Positions 1 to 5,883 of a stretch of 20,348 nt of DNA are shown one piece after another. The DNA is from a virus. Made by a program: the position numbers and the translations under genes. The DNA lies in IMG/VR virus record IMGVR_UViG_3300027631_000174, positions 1 to 20,348 of that record; one strand, 5' to 3'. Numbering within the stretch: position 1 is the stretch's first letter; each line of letters opens with the position of its first letter. The notes beneath the pieces were generated by a model. That model did not search any database and was not told the origin of the DNA. It saw nothing but the letters and a program-made list of their open reading frames with translations.

Positions 1-112
1 TATTTAGCCATGTAATTGTAGTACCTTTGGTCTTACAACTGGCTACGTCTGTAGATTCTTGGCTTTGAATTTTACACGCAAAGCCAACGCGTTTTTGATT
101 TTGATTAAACAT
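1..112 (-). CDS. uvdE: UV-damage endonuclease (UvdE/UvsE-like), N-terminus only
   Basis: Only the first 37 residues lie in the window; the gene continues past position 1. The start reads MFNQNQKRVGFACKI and continues with a stretch ending TTITWLN. A near-terminal [R/K]xGFACK followed by a T-T-x-x-W-L-N stretch is what I recall of phage UvdE proteins, TIM-barrel endonucleases that nick 5' of UV photoproducts to start excision repair. That family knowledge is from memory; no catalytic residues fall inside the window. A clean sigma70-type promoter sits just upstream (120-148). The ribosome-binding site is weak (AGTGG). If it is not UvdE, it is an unknown phage protein. Moderate confidence. Confidence 0.6.
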   Translation of the reverse strand, partial: MFNQNQKRVGFACKIQSQESTDVASCKTKGTTITWLN

Positions 113-119
113 AGCCACT

Positions 120-148
120 ATTATAAATAGATTTAACTACTAAATCAA
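120..148 (-). promoter_or_regulatory. sigma70-type promoter for the UvdE-like gene
   Basis: On the minus strand TTGATT (143-148) is followed after 17 bp by TATAAT (120-125). It starts right after the stop codon of the upstream minus-strand gene, so the repair gene can be transcribed separately. Confidence 0.75.
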
Positions 149-150
149 GT

Positions 151-621
151 TTATCTTTCTAAACCTGTTTCTAGACGTTCTGATACTAGGCGTGCATAAC
201 CAGCAATATCAACCCAGCTATCTGCGTAGTCAGGGTTTCCGTTAAGAATTCGGGCCAGCTTATGCACTATCATCTCCAGGCTCTCCTTTTGATCTGGCAG
301 CATCCCTCCCCATGAGGGGGCTTGGCGCATAACCTCTTTAAAGGTCTGCGTAAGTTGTCCAATACCTGAGAACTTGCCGTAATTTTTTGCACGTTCATCT
401 AAGACTGCTAAGGTAGAGTCTGGTGGCGGGGTGTTTAGGTCTATTGCCAGCCGATTCCAGTCGTAGTCTATTCCTTCTGGAAACGGCCACGGTTTAGGGT
501 CATACATTGTTGTAAAAGATAGGCTATCTTCTGTATGCTCTGTTTTATGCGCTGGATGATCTGGCCAGAGGGCTTTTAGCTCTTCAGGAGTTATTGCTGG
601 TATTGTTGTATTTGTTATCAT
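151..621 (-). CDS. DUF6378-like phage protein (156 aa)
   Basis: The C-terminal half carries LDERAKNYGKF (about residues 74-84), then KESLEMIVHKLARILNG and DSWVDIAGYARLV. This is the signature of DUF6378, a small all-helical domain common in phages and reminiscent of MazG-type nucleotide pyrophosphatases. The DExxxxYG...EM..HK...DxW.DIAGY pattern is visible; an enzymatic role is inference. The N-terminal ~70 residues are not conserved to my knowledge. The assigned ATG lies only four bases downstream of a TATAAT-like sequence (625-630), so either that box is not used or a later start applies. Transcription more likely comes from the promoter at 834-862 through a structured leader. Confidence 0.75.
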   Translation of the reverse strand: MITNTTIPAITPEELKALWPDHPAHKTEHTEDSLSFTTMYDPKPWPFPEGIDYDWNRLAIDLNTPPPDSTLAVLDERAKNYGKFSGIGQLTQTFKEVMRQAPSWGGMLPDQKESLEMIVHKLARILNGNPDYADSWVDIAGYARLVSERLETGLER

Positions 622-827
622 GTTATTATAAAGATTAGTATAGTACTTACCTTAAATACTATAGTAATCTCTCCTAAAAGAGACTACCGTATATGCTTTC
701 TGCAAAAAGACTTATTATACTACATTCAGTCTGTCCTGCGTGGCTGTGCAGAGCCGTGCTTCGATGATGAATTGTAGACAGTTATGATTAATTTAAATAA
801 ACGCGGACAACGCCAAATTCCGCGCAA
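622..827 (-). promoter_or_regulatory. long structured 5' leader of the DUF6378-like gene
   Basis: About 200 nt lie between the expected transcript start (near 827) and the start codon. On the minus strand the RNA would begin with a stem CGCGGA/TCCGCG (802-824). Nearer the gene there is an 8-bp hairpin GTAGTCTC/GAGATTAC (664-687). No open reading frame with a start codon stands out. I recognise no known riboswitch; it could be an untranslated leader or a small RNA that partly terminates. Confidence 0.4.
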
Positions 828-833
828 TAAGTA

Positions 834-862
834 ATTATACTTGAATTCTCTAGCCAGGTCAA
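834..862 (-). promoter_or_regulatory. sigma70-type promoter
   Basis: Minus strand TTGACC (857-862), 17-bp spacer, TATAAT (834-839). The -35 box overlaps the stop codon of the 64-aa gene at 859-1053. Confidence 0.78.
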
Positions 863-1053
863 GTGTGTTTTTCCTTAGCCCTAAGGAGCGCAGGGAGTTT
901 TTTCTTTGCTTTTATCTGAGATAATAAATCTTGATTAATACCCTGAAGGGGGCTTATTACTCCTTGAGACTTCTGATGTTTCTCATAAATAGGCAATAAC
1001 TTATCCAAGATTAATAACTCTAACTCTTTGACATAGGTATAAGAAGAACTCAT
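859..1053 (-). CDS. small protein of unknown function (64 aa)
   Basis: I do not recognise this protein. It is basic and lysine-rich at the C-terminus (KAKKKLPALLRAKEKHT), with a predicted amphipathic helix near the N-terminus (VKELELLILDKLLPIYEKH). There is no cysteine, signal peptide or membrane segment. It is supported as a gene by a textbook promoter at 1076-1104 and an AAAGG ribosome-binding site about 8 nt before the ATG. It is the only gene in its unit and stops just where the next promoter begins. Confidence 0.65.
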   Translation of the reverse strand: MSSSYTYVKELELLILDKLLPIYEKHQKSQGVISPLQGINQDLLSQIKAKKKLPALLRAKEKHT

Positions 1054-1075
1054 TGGTAGACCTTTATTTTGCCCT

Positions 1076-1104
1076 ATTATACCAGTTATGGCATTTCATG
1101 TCAA
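1076..1104 (-). promoter_or_regulatory. sigma70 consensus promoter for the 64-aa gene
   Basis: Minus strand TTGACA (1099-1104), 17-bp spacer, TATAAT (1076-1081): both hexamers are exact consensus. An A/T tract (AAAATTT) lies just upstream of the -35 box, as in several other promoters here, and may act as an UP element. Confidence 0.85.
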
Positions 1105-1135
1105 CAACTAAAATTTTTTTGGTACTATATTTTAG

Positions 1136-1173
1136 TGAAAACAAAGCCCTGTAAGGGCAAACCTTACAGGGCT
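1136..1173 (-). terminator. intrinsic terminator of the left non-coding transcript
   Basis: A perfect 12-bp stem, AGCCCTGTAAGG / CCTTACAGGGCT (1145-1156 with 1162-1173), is followed on the minus strand by TTTGTTTT. It ends leftward transcription coming from the RNA region. Confidence 0.85.
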
Positions 1174-2508
1174 GAGAGGAATTAGTTCCAGCGGCGACGC
1201 AATACTATAAGTGGCAACACGGCTATCTTTTTTATTCCTTGACTCGTAACGCCTCAAACTAGGTTGAAAGGGTAAGACCCTAGCGGGTTGTGTTAGAGTT
1301 TCGCTTGAATTTCACAAGCTCATCAGAAGGATAGGTTATGGGGTTAGTTGTTCGCTAACTTAGGAATTCCAATCATCAGGGTCTAGAGAAACCCCTACAT
1401 ATCACCCGTACTCTCCCATATATTAGCACTCTGGTAGATACTTGAAATCTACACGACACCCCATATTAAAGGGCTTCTCTGCCTCTTGAATTACAGAATG
1501 CTAATATATGGCGATCGCCCCTAAACGATCAGCATATAGTCTTGCTACTATTGGACGACAGTCCGCAAGCTTAGAAATCCATATGCGAAGTCCGCTATCA
1601 CTCGCATATTTTTAATGACGGAGGTTACATCCGCCTCGACCGAAGTGTGCTGCTAACCACTAGGGAATATGGCAACAAGCATGGCGGGACTAAATTAGTA
1701 ATGGCGAGTCTATGTTTTTATTACTTAACAACCATGTTATCTGTAGCGGTTAGTTGATCTCTAACCTTTGCCCACGCTTCTCACCTGACTACAAATTAAA
1801 GGAATTGAACCTTCAAGGACGGATATTTTGAGTACCCATTTTTAACATTAACTCTCTACCATTATTTAGTGCTATCATGCCGATTTGCCAACAAAGGTGC
1901 TTCCTCTGGCAAGCGACTAGCAGTTATATTAGGACCTGTTCCTCGCACAGTTAGGCCCGCATAGTCATAGCGTCCTATGACGATTCCTTGATAACACTAA
2001 ATAATAGGAACTAGGTCAAGGCGACAGCCTAGTTCAGTCAGTTGTTACGCCACCACTAGAAAGTTCCAGCAACGAATCTACCGGTTTCTAGTTGGTCTGA
2101 TCTTCTTCCCATCCCTGAGAAATTTGGTACTCGATACCGGAATCGAACCGGTCTTACCAACGTGAAAGGCTGGTGTCCTAACCGATAGACGAATCGAGCA
2201 AAGGTTACGGTGGGCTGCAGATAGTGATTTCGCCTGCATTTAAGTTTCTTACTCCCTGTCATGAGCGGGGAACACATAACACCCATAAAGAAAAGTTCAG
2301 CAAGCTATTAACAATGTCGTAGCATTAGCGCGTTCGATGCTCGGCCGAGCACTACTAGCCGTGGATGATCTACGCACAGTTGTTAATCAGGCCAGCCTAG
2401 AACTGTCTGAACTTTTGTTTATATGTGCTTGGGGCTGTGGCTCGGATAAGTTATTCGCCACAATTAAGGAAGCGCGCCGTGAATTGCGTCCGCTTTCCAC
2501 CCTTATAA
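1138..2508 (-). ncRNA. large structured non-coding transcript carrying tRNA-Glu
   Basis: A minus-strand unit of about 1.37 kb runs from the promoter at 2515-2543 to the terminator at 1145-1173. No credible protein is encoded. The sequence is dense in perfect helices: a 13-bp helix pairing 1416-1428 with 1499-1511, 8 bp pairing 2008-2015 with 2028-2035, 8 bp pairing 1581-1588 with 1602-1609, 7 bp with a tetraloop at 1964-1981, and 6-bp helices at 1748-1766, 1434-1452 and 1885-1912. A T-loop-like element, AAGG-TTCAATT-CCTT, lies at 1800-1814. tRNA-Glu is embedded at 2125-2199; about 300 nt of structured RNA precede it and about 950 nt follow. Setting and size recall the giant phage RNAs GOLLD and ROOL, often found beside tRNAs. 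Family membership is inference. Confidence 0.6.
2125..2199 (-). tRNA. trnE: tRNA-Glu, anticodon UUC, CCA encoded
   Basis: Full cloverleaf on the minus strand. Acceptor stem GCTCGAT/ATCGAGT closes with G-T at the first pair. The D-arm is GTC-TATCGGTTAG-GAC. The anticodon stem is CCAGC/GTTGG with loop CTTTCAC, giving anticodon TTC. The T-arm is ACCGG-TTCGATT-CCGGT. The 3' CCA is encoded after discriminator A. The D-arm and the CTTTCAC loop are typical of bacterial tRNA-Glu. It reads GAA and GAG, both frequent in the surrounding genes. It sits inside the large leftward transcript, so it must be processed out. Confidence 0.93.
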
Positions 2509-2514
2509 ATATCA

Positions 2515-2543
2515 ATTATACAGTAAAACACTATATAATTCAA
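2515..2543 (-). promoter_or_regulatory. sigma70-type promoter of the left non-coding transcript
   Basis: Minus strand TTGAAT (2538-2543), 17-bp spacer, TATAAT (2515-2520). It lies just downstream of the terminator of the small RNA at 2546-2681, so the two RNA units are separate. Confidence 0.8.
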
Positions 2544-2545
2544 GT

Positions 2546-2681
2546 AAAAAATTAAACAGTCGTTGCCACTATGACTTAACTTCGCAGATGTAGGCCTATA
2601 CAATGCCTGAGTAGTGGTCGAAGGTGTCGTTGACAAACGCTAAATTGAACCCCTGTTCTTATTGGCTTCCCGACTGTTTAT
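2546..2681 (-). ncRNA. small structured RNA (~135 nt) with its own promoter and terminator
   Basis: The predicted start (7 nt after the -10 box at 2688-2693) falls directly at a closing stem AAACAGTCG (2671-2679). This pairs perfectly with CGACTGTTT (2554-2562), followed by AATTTTTT (2546-2553). Inside, GCCA pairs with TGGC, CGTT with AACG, CTTCG (around 2623) with CGAAG, and AGGC with GCCT. The molecule is thus a closed, branched RNA whose terminal helix is also the terminator stem. No start codon opens a credible frame. I recognise no known family; a closed terminal helix also occurs in 6S RNA, but there is no clear promoter-like bubble. Confidence 0.65.
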
Positions 2682-2687
2682 AAATAA

Positions 2688-2716
2688 ATTATAACTGATT
2701 GGGCAGTAAAAGTCAA
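2688..2716 (-). promoter_or_regulatory. strong sigma70-type promoter of the small RNA
   Basis: Minus strand TTGACT (2711-2716), 17-bp spacer, TATAAT (2688-2693). About 50 bp around it closely resemble the promoter at 19981-20009 (shared CAAAATTT upstream, CCCAAT in the spacer, TATAATTTATT and ATAAACA downstream), so the two are copies of one promoter cassette. Confidence 0.85.
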
Positions 2717-2734
2717 ATATAAAATTTTGATCCT

Positions 2735-2911
2735 TTAAAAGTAAAAGCCCGAAGCCTCAAGAGCTTCATAAGCAGTATCCTCTGGGCTAACACCTGCATC
2801 AAAATTATCCCAGTAAGAGTAGTCAGGAATATCATTTACGCCAAGCCCACACATACGTTCAACGTGTAGATTAACTATTGTTAACCAGGTATCAAAATTT
2901 TCGTATTTCAT
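2735..2911 (-). CDS. small acidic phage protein, DUF5419-like (58 aa)
   Basis: Starts MKYENFDTWLTIVNLHVER and ends EALEASGFYF. The arrangement of a tryptophan near residue 9, GLGVNDIPDYSYWDNF in the middle, and a PEDTAYEALE tail matches a widespread class of small phage proteins that I know as DUF5419-like (W..V....GL...DLPD...W.D.F..G..PEEAA.EAL). Function is unknown. It is acidic with no signal or membrane segment. It follows the 34-aa gene by 26 nt and probably shares its promoter at 3066-3094. No strong ribosome-binding site is seen. Confidence 0.7.
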   Translation of the reverse strand: MKYENFDTWLTIVNLHVERMCGLGVNDIPDYSYWDNFDAGVSPEDTAYEALEASGFYF

Positions 2912-2937
2912 TTTATGAGTTCTTTCACAAAAAATTT

Positions 2938-3042
2938 TTAAGCTATGGGAGTATCGGAATGAATTTCACCAAGCAGATCTCCTAAAATCTCATTGATAAG
3001 GCTGAAATCTCCGTAGAAAAAAGCCGCTTCAATTTCGGTCAT
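2938..3042 (-). CDS. tiny protein of unknown function (34 aa)
   Basis: Reads MTEIEAAFFYGDFSL and ends HSDTPIA before TAA. It is supported mainly by a strong AAGGAGAA ribosome-binding site 5 nt before the ATG and a good promoter at 3066-3094. It is acidic with one hydrophobic helix-like stretch (LINEILGDLLGEI). I do not recognise it. It heads a two-gene leftward unit with the DUF5419-like gene. Confidence 0.6.
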   Translation of the reverse strand: MTEIEAAFFYGDFSLINEILGDLLGEIHSDTPIA

Positions 3043-3065
3043 GTTCGTTCTCCTTCTAAAGATAT

Positions 3066-3094
3066 ATTTTACAAAATTTTAGAAAAAGTTTCAA
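3066..3094 (-). promoter_or_regulatory. sigma70-type promoter for the two small minus-strand genes
   Basis: Minus strand TTGAAA (3089-3094), 17-bp spacer, TAAAAT (3066-3071). Together with the rightward promoter at 3152-3180 it makes a divergent control region where gene direction switches. Confidence 0.7.
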
Positions 3095-3151
3095 ATTTAA
3101 ATTTATATGCTTAACTCAGTAGACCAAGGATAGGAGTGTGTAAAAATTGAC

Positions 3152-3180
3152 TTGATTTTATGAGCTAAAACACGTATAAT
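3152..3180 (+). promoter_or_regulatory. promoter heading the rightward gene block
   Basis: TTGATT (3152-3157), 17-bp spacer, TATAAT (3175-3180), about 33 bp before the first gene. A second TTGACT starts 5 bp upstream (3147), giving TTGACTTGA, the same doubled -35 seen at 8932-8940. Confidence 0.75.
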
Positions 3181-3212
3181 GTTTCTTCAACTATCGTTAT
3201 TTTATTATTAAT

Positions 3213-3500
3213 ATGGATATAGCAACAGCTTTAATTAACGGAACTATGGAGACTGACGCCAGTGGTAATCAAATTATCCGGCCACCTACGGCTCTAGCTA
3301 CTAGAGCAGCATCTCATATTAAGAGTCTGGAAGATCAACACCAAGTACACTTGCAAGCACTAATGCAGCTTCAGCAAAGAGAAGCTGCCTTGCTACAAGA
3401 GGTAGAGGTATATAGACAGACAATCAAGGAACAGGATGCACAATTACAAAATTTACGCAAAGATAAACAGTCAACTAGCTCAGTGGGAAGTACTGGCTAA
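3213..3500 (+). CDS. coiled-coil phage protein (95 aa)
   Basis: The N-terminus has a pattern seen in many phage small proteins: a short helix, TDASGNQIIRPPT (about residues 14-26), then AASHIKSLEDQ. From about residue 33 to 85 it is a continuous charged helix rich in Q, L and E (LMQLQQREAALLQEVEVY), predicted to form a coiled coil, followed by a Ser/Thr-rich tail. No enzymatic motif. It is first in the rightward block; the ribosome-binding site is poor. The 50-aa frame at 3436-3588 starts inside its 3' end in another frame. Confidence 0.75.
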   Translation: MDIATALINGTMETDASGNQIIRPPTALATRAASHIKSLEDQHQVHLQALMQLQQREAALLQEVEVYRQTIKEQDAQLQNLRKDKQSTSSVGSTG

Positions 3501-3588
3501 TTCATACGTAGAAGCAATTGAATTAGTTAAAGTAGATACACAACTAGAGTCGGCTATCTTATGTTTATTAGAGGAGAATGCTAGATGA
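3436..3588 (+). CDS. small overlapping helical protein (50 aa)
   Basis: A frame opening with MHNYKIYAKINSQLAQWEVL begins 65 nt before the end of the preceding gene. It runs to a TGA that overlaps the ATG of the lysin gene (ATGA). It is helical, with alternating hydrophobic and acidic residues (EAIELVKVDTQLESAILCLL). The coupling at both ends and absence of other coding in 3501-3584 support it. Its place just before the lysin suggests, but does not show, a link to lysis; it has no signal or membrane anchor, so it does not look like a spanin. Its C-terminus carries the GAGGAG ribosome-binding site for the lysin. Confidence 0.62.
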   Translation: MHNYKIYAKINSQLAQWEVLANSYVEAIELVKVDTQLESAILCLLEENAR

Positions 3589-4142
3589 ATATCATAAAAG
3601 CAGCAATACTTTCTACAACTTTAATTATACCCCTACTTATCGTTGAAAAAGTTTATGAATTTAGAACTAATAGGTTAATGGAGCAAAATGGTGATGCAAT
3701 CATTAAGTTTAAATCAATTAGTGAGATGGACAGAGAATTAAGATGCATGGCTCGTAATGTTTATTACGAAGCTGGAAGTGAACCAGTTGAGGGTAAAATC
3801 GCGGTTGCCCAGGTAACTTTAAATCGTGCAAAAGATGGCAGGTTTGGCGCAGGTATTTGTGGCGTGGTCAATGCTAAGAATGTAGTCTATGAAAAAGTAA
3901 TATGTCAGTTTTCCTGGCTATGCGATGGCAGCGAAGGTAGATTTAAAGTAAATAAGAAAGTCTGGGAAGAAAGCGAAGCAGCAGCTAAAAAGGTATTACT
4001 AGAAGGCTTCACCCTTCCTAGTCTGAAGAACGCCCTATACTTTCACGCAGATTATGTACACCCACAATGGAAAGGTCTAGAAGAAGTATCTAAGATAGGC
4101 CGCCACATTTTTTATAAAACAAAACAGGAAAAAGTAAAATGA
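3585..4142 (+). CDS. SleB/CwlJ-type cell wall hydrolase with N-terminal membrane anchor (lysin)
   Basis: 185 aa. Residues 5-21 form a hydrophobic helix (AAILSTTLIIPLLIV) with no obvious cleavage site. The Hydrolase_2 (SleB) domain follows from about residue 50: MARNVYYEAGSEPVEGK with the likely catalytic Glu62, AQVTLNRA, then CQFSWLCDG and LYFHADYVHPQW. Family members cleave peptidoglycan as lytic transglycosylases or amidases. The weakly hydrophobic anchor plus holin-like neighbour suggests a signal-anchor-release endolysin exported by the host Sec system and activated when the membrane is depolarised; this is inference. Good GAGGAG ribosome-binding site; ends in ATGA overlap with the next gene. 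Confidence 0.88.
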   Translation: MNIIKAAILSTTLIIPLLIVEKVYEFRTNRLMEQNGDAIIKFKSISEMDRELRCMARNVYYEAGSEPVEGKIAVAQVTLNRAKDGRFGAGICGVVNAKNVVYEKVICQFSWLCDGSEGRFKVNKKVWEESEAAAKKVLLEGFTLPSLKNALYFHADYVHPQWKGLEEVSKIGRHIFYKTKQEKVK

Positions 4143-4474
4143 TTGACGAAATAGAGAAATTTACCATTAAAGATACAATAAGTAAATTTAATCCCATGTC
4201 TTGGGTACAAGAACACGTTGCTAATATTAGTGCTACTAGCCTGCATCTTATATCCGTAGTGCTACTACACTCTTCAACTTTACCAACCTTACTAACACTT
4301 ATGTTTGGTTTAAGTGATAAGACCCCTATCTTAGATATGGTATTATTAATATGGGCAGCCCTATTTGCAATGTTTGCTCAGGCCCTAATTCAAAAGAACC
4401 AACTAATAGTAATGGTTATTACTGTTGGTTTTATGATTCAATCAGTTATCATGGCTTTAATTTTCTTTAGGTAA
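4139..4474 (+). CDS. membrane protein, probable holin or lysis partner (111 aa)
   Basis: After a soluble N-terminal ~35 residues there are three hydrophobic segments: about residues 36-58 (LHLISVVLLHSSTLPTLL), 64-84 (ILDMVLLIWAALFAMFAQAL) and 89-110 (LIVMVITVGFMIQSVIM). Three membrane helices, small size and the ATGA overlap with the lysin gene fit a class I holin. The family looks conserved in large phages as far as I can recall (WV..H...IS..S.H...V.LLH..T.PTLL), where it is usually left unnamed. The alternative is a conserved phage membrane protein with another role. Confidence 0.65.
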   Translation: MIDEIEKFTIKDTISKFNPMSWVQEHVANISATSLHLISVVLLHSSTLPTLLTLMFGLSDKTPILDMVLLIWAALFAMFAQALIQKNQLIVMVITVGFMIQSVIMALIFFR

Positions 4475-4478
4475 TACT

Positions 4479-4748
4479 ATGAGCAACGAGCAAGATAAGT
4501 TTAATCATAGCAAAAGGCTTTTAAAAGAAGAAGCAGCTATTGCCAAACAATTAAAGATTGCTAAAGAATTTGGTATAGACCACTACCTATCTCAACCACA
4601 TAGACTGGCTAAACACCATGCCTTAGATTGCGGGAACTCTAAATGTTTGATGTGCTCTAGAGAGAAAATTTTTAAAGAACGCACCATTCAAGAGCGTAAG
4701 ATTACTCAGCGTGAACATTACTCACTTGACTTAGACCCTGAAGAATAG
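4479..4748 (+). CDS. small phage protein with C-x4-C-x2-C zinc-knuckle motif (89 aa)
   Basis: The first half is a basic helix (HSKRLLKEEAAIAKQL). The conserved part is HHALDCGNSKCLMCSREKIFKE (about residues 46-67; Cys51, Cys56, Cys59, nearby His46 and His47), followed by ERTIQE. This CGN.KC.MC...K.F.E.T.QE pattern recurs in small phage proteins, function unknown; it probably binds zinc. A second protein with the same C-x4-C-x2-C spacing is at 12779-12937. It starts 4 nt after the holin-like gene, so it is co-transcribed. Confidence 0.8.
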   Translation: MSNEQDKFNHSKRLLKEEAAIAKQLKIAKEFGIDHYLSQPHRLAKHHALDCGNSKCLMCSREKIFKERTIQERKITQREHYSLDLDPEE

Positions 4749-4754
4749 TATAAT
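4726..4754 (+). promoter_or_regulatory. internal sigma70-type promoter
   Basis: TTGACT (4726-4731), 17-bp spacer, TATAAT (4749-4754), overlapping the 3' end of the zinc-knuckle gene and lying just before the gene at 4779. Confidence 0.75.
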
Positions 4755-4778
4755 TAATGATTAATTAGGAACTAATTT

Positions 4779-5024
4779 ATGATATTTGCAGACTTGGTTA
4801 TTACAAACCCGTGGAAAAAAGCAGGAGCTTTTAGAGAATATTTTCATTATGTGAAGATTTTTCCTAATGGCTATACATTTAATTTAGAATTATTTAAGTA
4901 TAGTTATATTATATTTGGAATTGAATTTGCTTGGAATACAAGACTGTTTGCCGGACCAAAACTACAACTAAGTTTATTAGGTTTTAGTATTAAAATTCAA
5001 ATAATGAGTAACAAAAGAGATTAA
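4779..5024 (+). CDS. unknown protein (81 aa)
   Basis: I do not recognise it. It is basic and aromatic-rich (FREYFHYVKIFPNGYTFNL) with alternating beta-like segments (SYIIFGIEFAWNTRLF, LQLSLLGFSIKIQIM). The overall hydrophobicity is too patchy for a clear membrane helix. AGGAA precedes the ATG by about 8 nt, and a promoter lies 25 bp upstream (4726-4754). The next gene follows after one base. Confidence 0.65.
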   Translation: MIFADLVITNPWKKAGAFREYFHYVKIFPNGYTFNLELFKYSYIIFGIEFAWNTRLFAGPKLQLSLLGFSIKIQIMSNKRD

Positions 5025-5025
5025 A

Positions 5026-5370
5026 ATGAAAGTTAATTTAGAACACGACCTCTATGCTTCTCCCTACATGATGGAGAAAGTGCAGAGTAATGAGCTTTAT
5101 GCACAGCATCTTTATGCCTCCCTATGCAATATTGTATGGCTTAAGGGGGATGAGGAGTGGCACTGTAGCTGGCGTCATTCAGGTAGTGTAGTATCCACTA
5201 TGCGTGGAGAGGGCGACTACATGAGCTGGTACTGCTCAGGTATTTGGGGTGATTTTGATGATCCTCCACCTACTTGGAAAACAGTCCCAGAGGGTAAGGT
5301 TACAGAAGAAGTAGCAGAAGATTTAAAAACCTTAGGATGGTCTTGGAGACACTGGGAAAAACATGAATAG
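5026..5370 (+). CDS. conserved phage protein of unknown function (114 aa)
   Basis: Contains LEHDLYASPYMMEKVQ, AQHLYASLCNIVW, EWHCSWRHSGSVVSTMRG, GDYMSWYCSGI and a C-terminal VTEEVAEDLKTLGW. These blocks (HDLYA..., YAQHLYA..CN, CSWR..G.....R..GDY..WYCSG, E.VT.E...DL..LGW) are typical of a widespread phage family with no assigned function. Rich in Trp and Cys, soluble, about the usual length. It overlaps the next gene by 8 nt. Confidence 0.8.
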   Translation: MKVNLEHDLYASPYMMEKVQSNELYAQHLYASLCNIVWLKGDEEWHCSWRHSGSVVSTMRGEGDYMSWYCSGIWGDFDDPPPTWKTVPEGKVTEEVAEDLKTLGWSWRHWEKHE

Positions 5371-5554
5371 TTTATTAGAAAAACAACAACGAGACTACTT
5401 AAAAGAGCTAGAAGTATTAGTAAGTCCAGCAACAGTTGAGAGATTCAAGTACTGGCCTACTGAAACTAAGCTATATATGTACTTACACCATATTCAGATT
5501 GAAACTATGAATAAGTACATGGAATTACTATCAAAACACGTATCTAAGTCATAA
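5363..5554 (+). CDS. small helical protein (63 aa)
   Basis: Starts MNSLLEKQQRDYLKELEVL and ends LLSKHVSKS. It is predicted all-helical, with a conserved-looking core VERFKYWPTETKLYMYLHH. No catalytic motif. The ATG lies 8 nt inside the preceding gene and its TAA is directly followed by the ATG of the next one, so it is translationally coupled on both sides. Not recognised. Confidence 0.7.
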   Translation: MNSLLEKQQRDYLKELEVLVSPATVERFKYWPTETKLYMYLHHIQIETMNKYMELLSKHVSKS

Positions 5555-5707
5555 ATGCCCATTATATACAAATATATTATAGTAGCAGTTTTGTTACTAT
5601 TTTTTGGTACTCATGTTATATATGGGTATGTTAAATGCGTACAATCAGACTGGGCATTATGCCCAGGAACCTTAGCAGATGAAGACACAGAACAAGACGA
5701 GGATTAA
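5555..5707 (+). CDS. small single-pass membrane protein (50 aa)
   Basis: Begins MPIIYKYIIVAVLLLFFGTH: a membrane helix at about residues 5-25. Then comes a short loop with two cysteines (KCVQSDWALCPG) and an acidic tail (DEDTEQDED). The ATG touches the stop of the preceding gene (TAAATG). Topology is probably N-in with a periplasmic two-Cys loop, or a signal anchor. Small Cys-pair envelope proteins are frequent among phage early genes; no function can be assigned. Confidence 0.65.
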   Translation: MPIIYKYIIVAVLLLFFGTHVIYGYVKCVQSDWALCPGTLADEDTEQDED

Positions 5708-5709
5708 TA

Positions 5710-5883
5710 ATGTGGATATTATTAGTTATAACTCTTATAGATGGTGGAGCACGTCCATCTAAATTTGAAGAGTTTAAGCACCCCACATTAAGTAGCTGCT
5801 TAACTGCACAGGCTAAAGCAGAGCGTGCTAACTCCGGCACATTTGCGTATTGTAGTATTGAGTCTACTAGGAGAACCCGATGA
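5710..5883 (+). CDS. small secreted-type protein with two cysteines (57 aa)
   Basis: Starts MWILLVITLIDGG, a short hydrophobic N-terminus that may be a signal or anchor. Then follow HPTLSSCLTAQAKAERA and GTFAYCSIE. The pattern of one Cys in a helix start and one in a terminal strand matches a class of small exported phage proteins; the 73-aa protein at 10881-11102 has the same plan. Two nt after the previous stop, and ATGA overlap with the next gene. Confidence 0.62.
   Translation: MWILLVITLIDGGARPSKFEEFKHPTLSSCLTAQAKAERANSGTFAYCSIESTRRTR

Noticed and set aside
1790-1890. Possible tRNA-Leu(UAA)-like element on the minus strand
   Set aside because: It has a good T-arm and an AATGGTAGAG stretch like a D-loop, but the D-stem does not pair, the anticodon stem has a mismatch, and the acceptor has a C-A pair and no CCA. 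It is more likely a T-loop motif in the large RNA.
2056-2286. Minus-strand 76-aa frame
   Set aside because: It runs across the perfect tRNA-Glu.
2337-2555. Plus-strand 72-aa frame with helix-like content
   Set aside because: Its C-terminal codons are the minus-strand promoter at 2515-2543, it has no ribosome-binding site or promoter, and it lies opposite the structured RNA; the upstream dyad ATTAACAA/TTGTTAAT also fits RNA. Not fully excluded.
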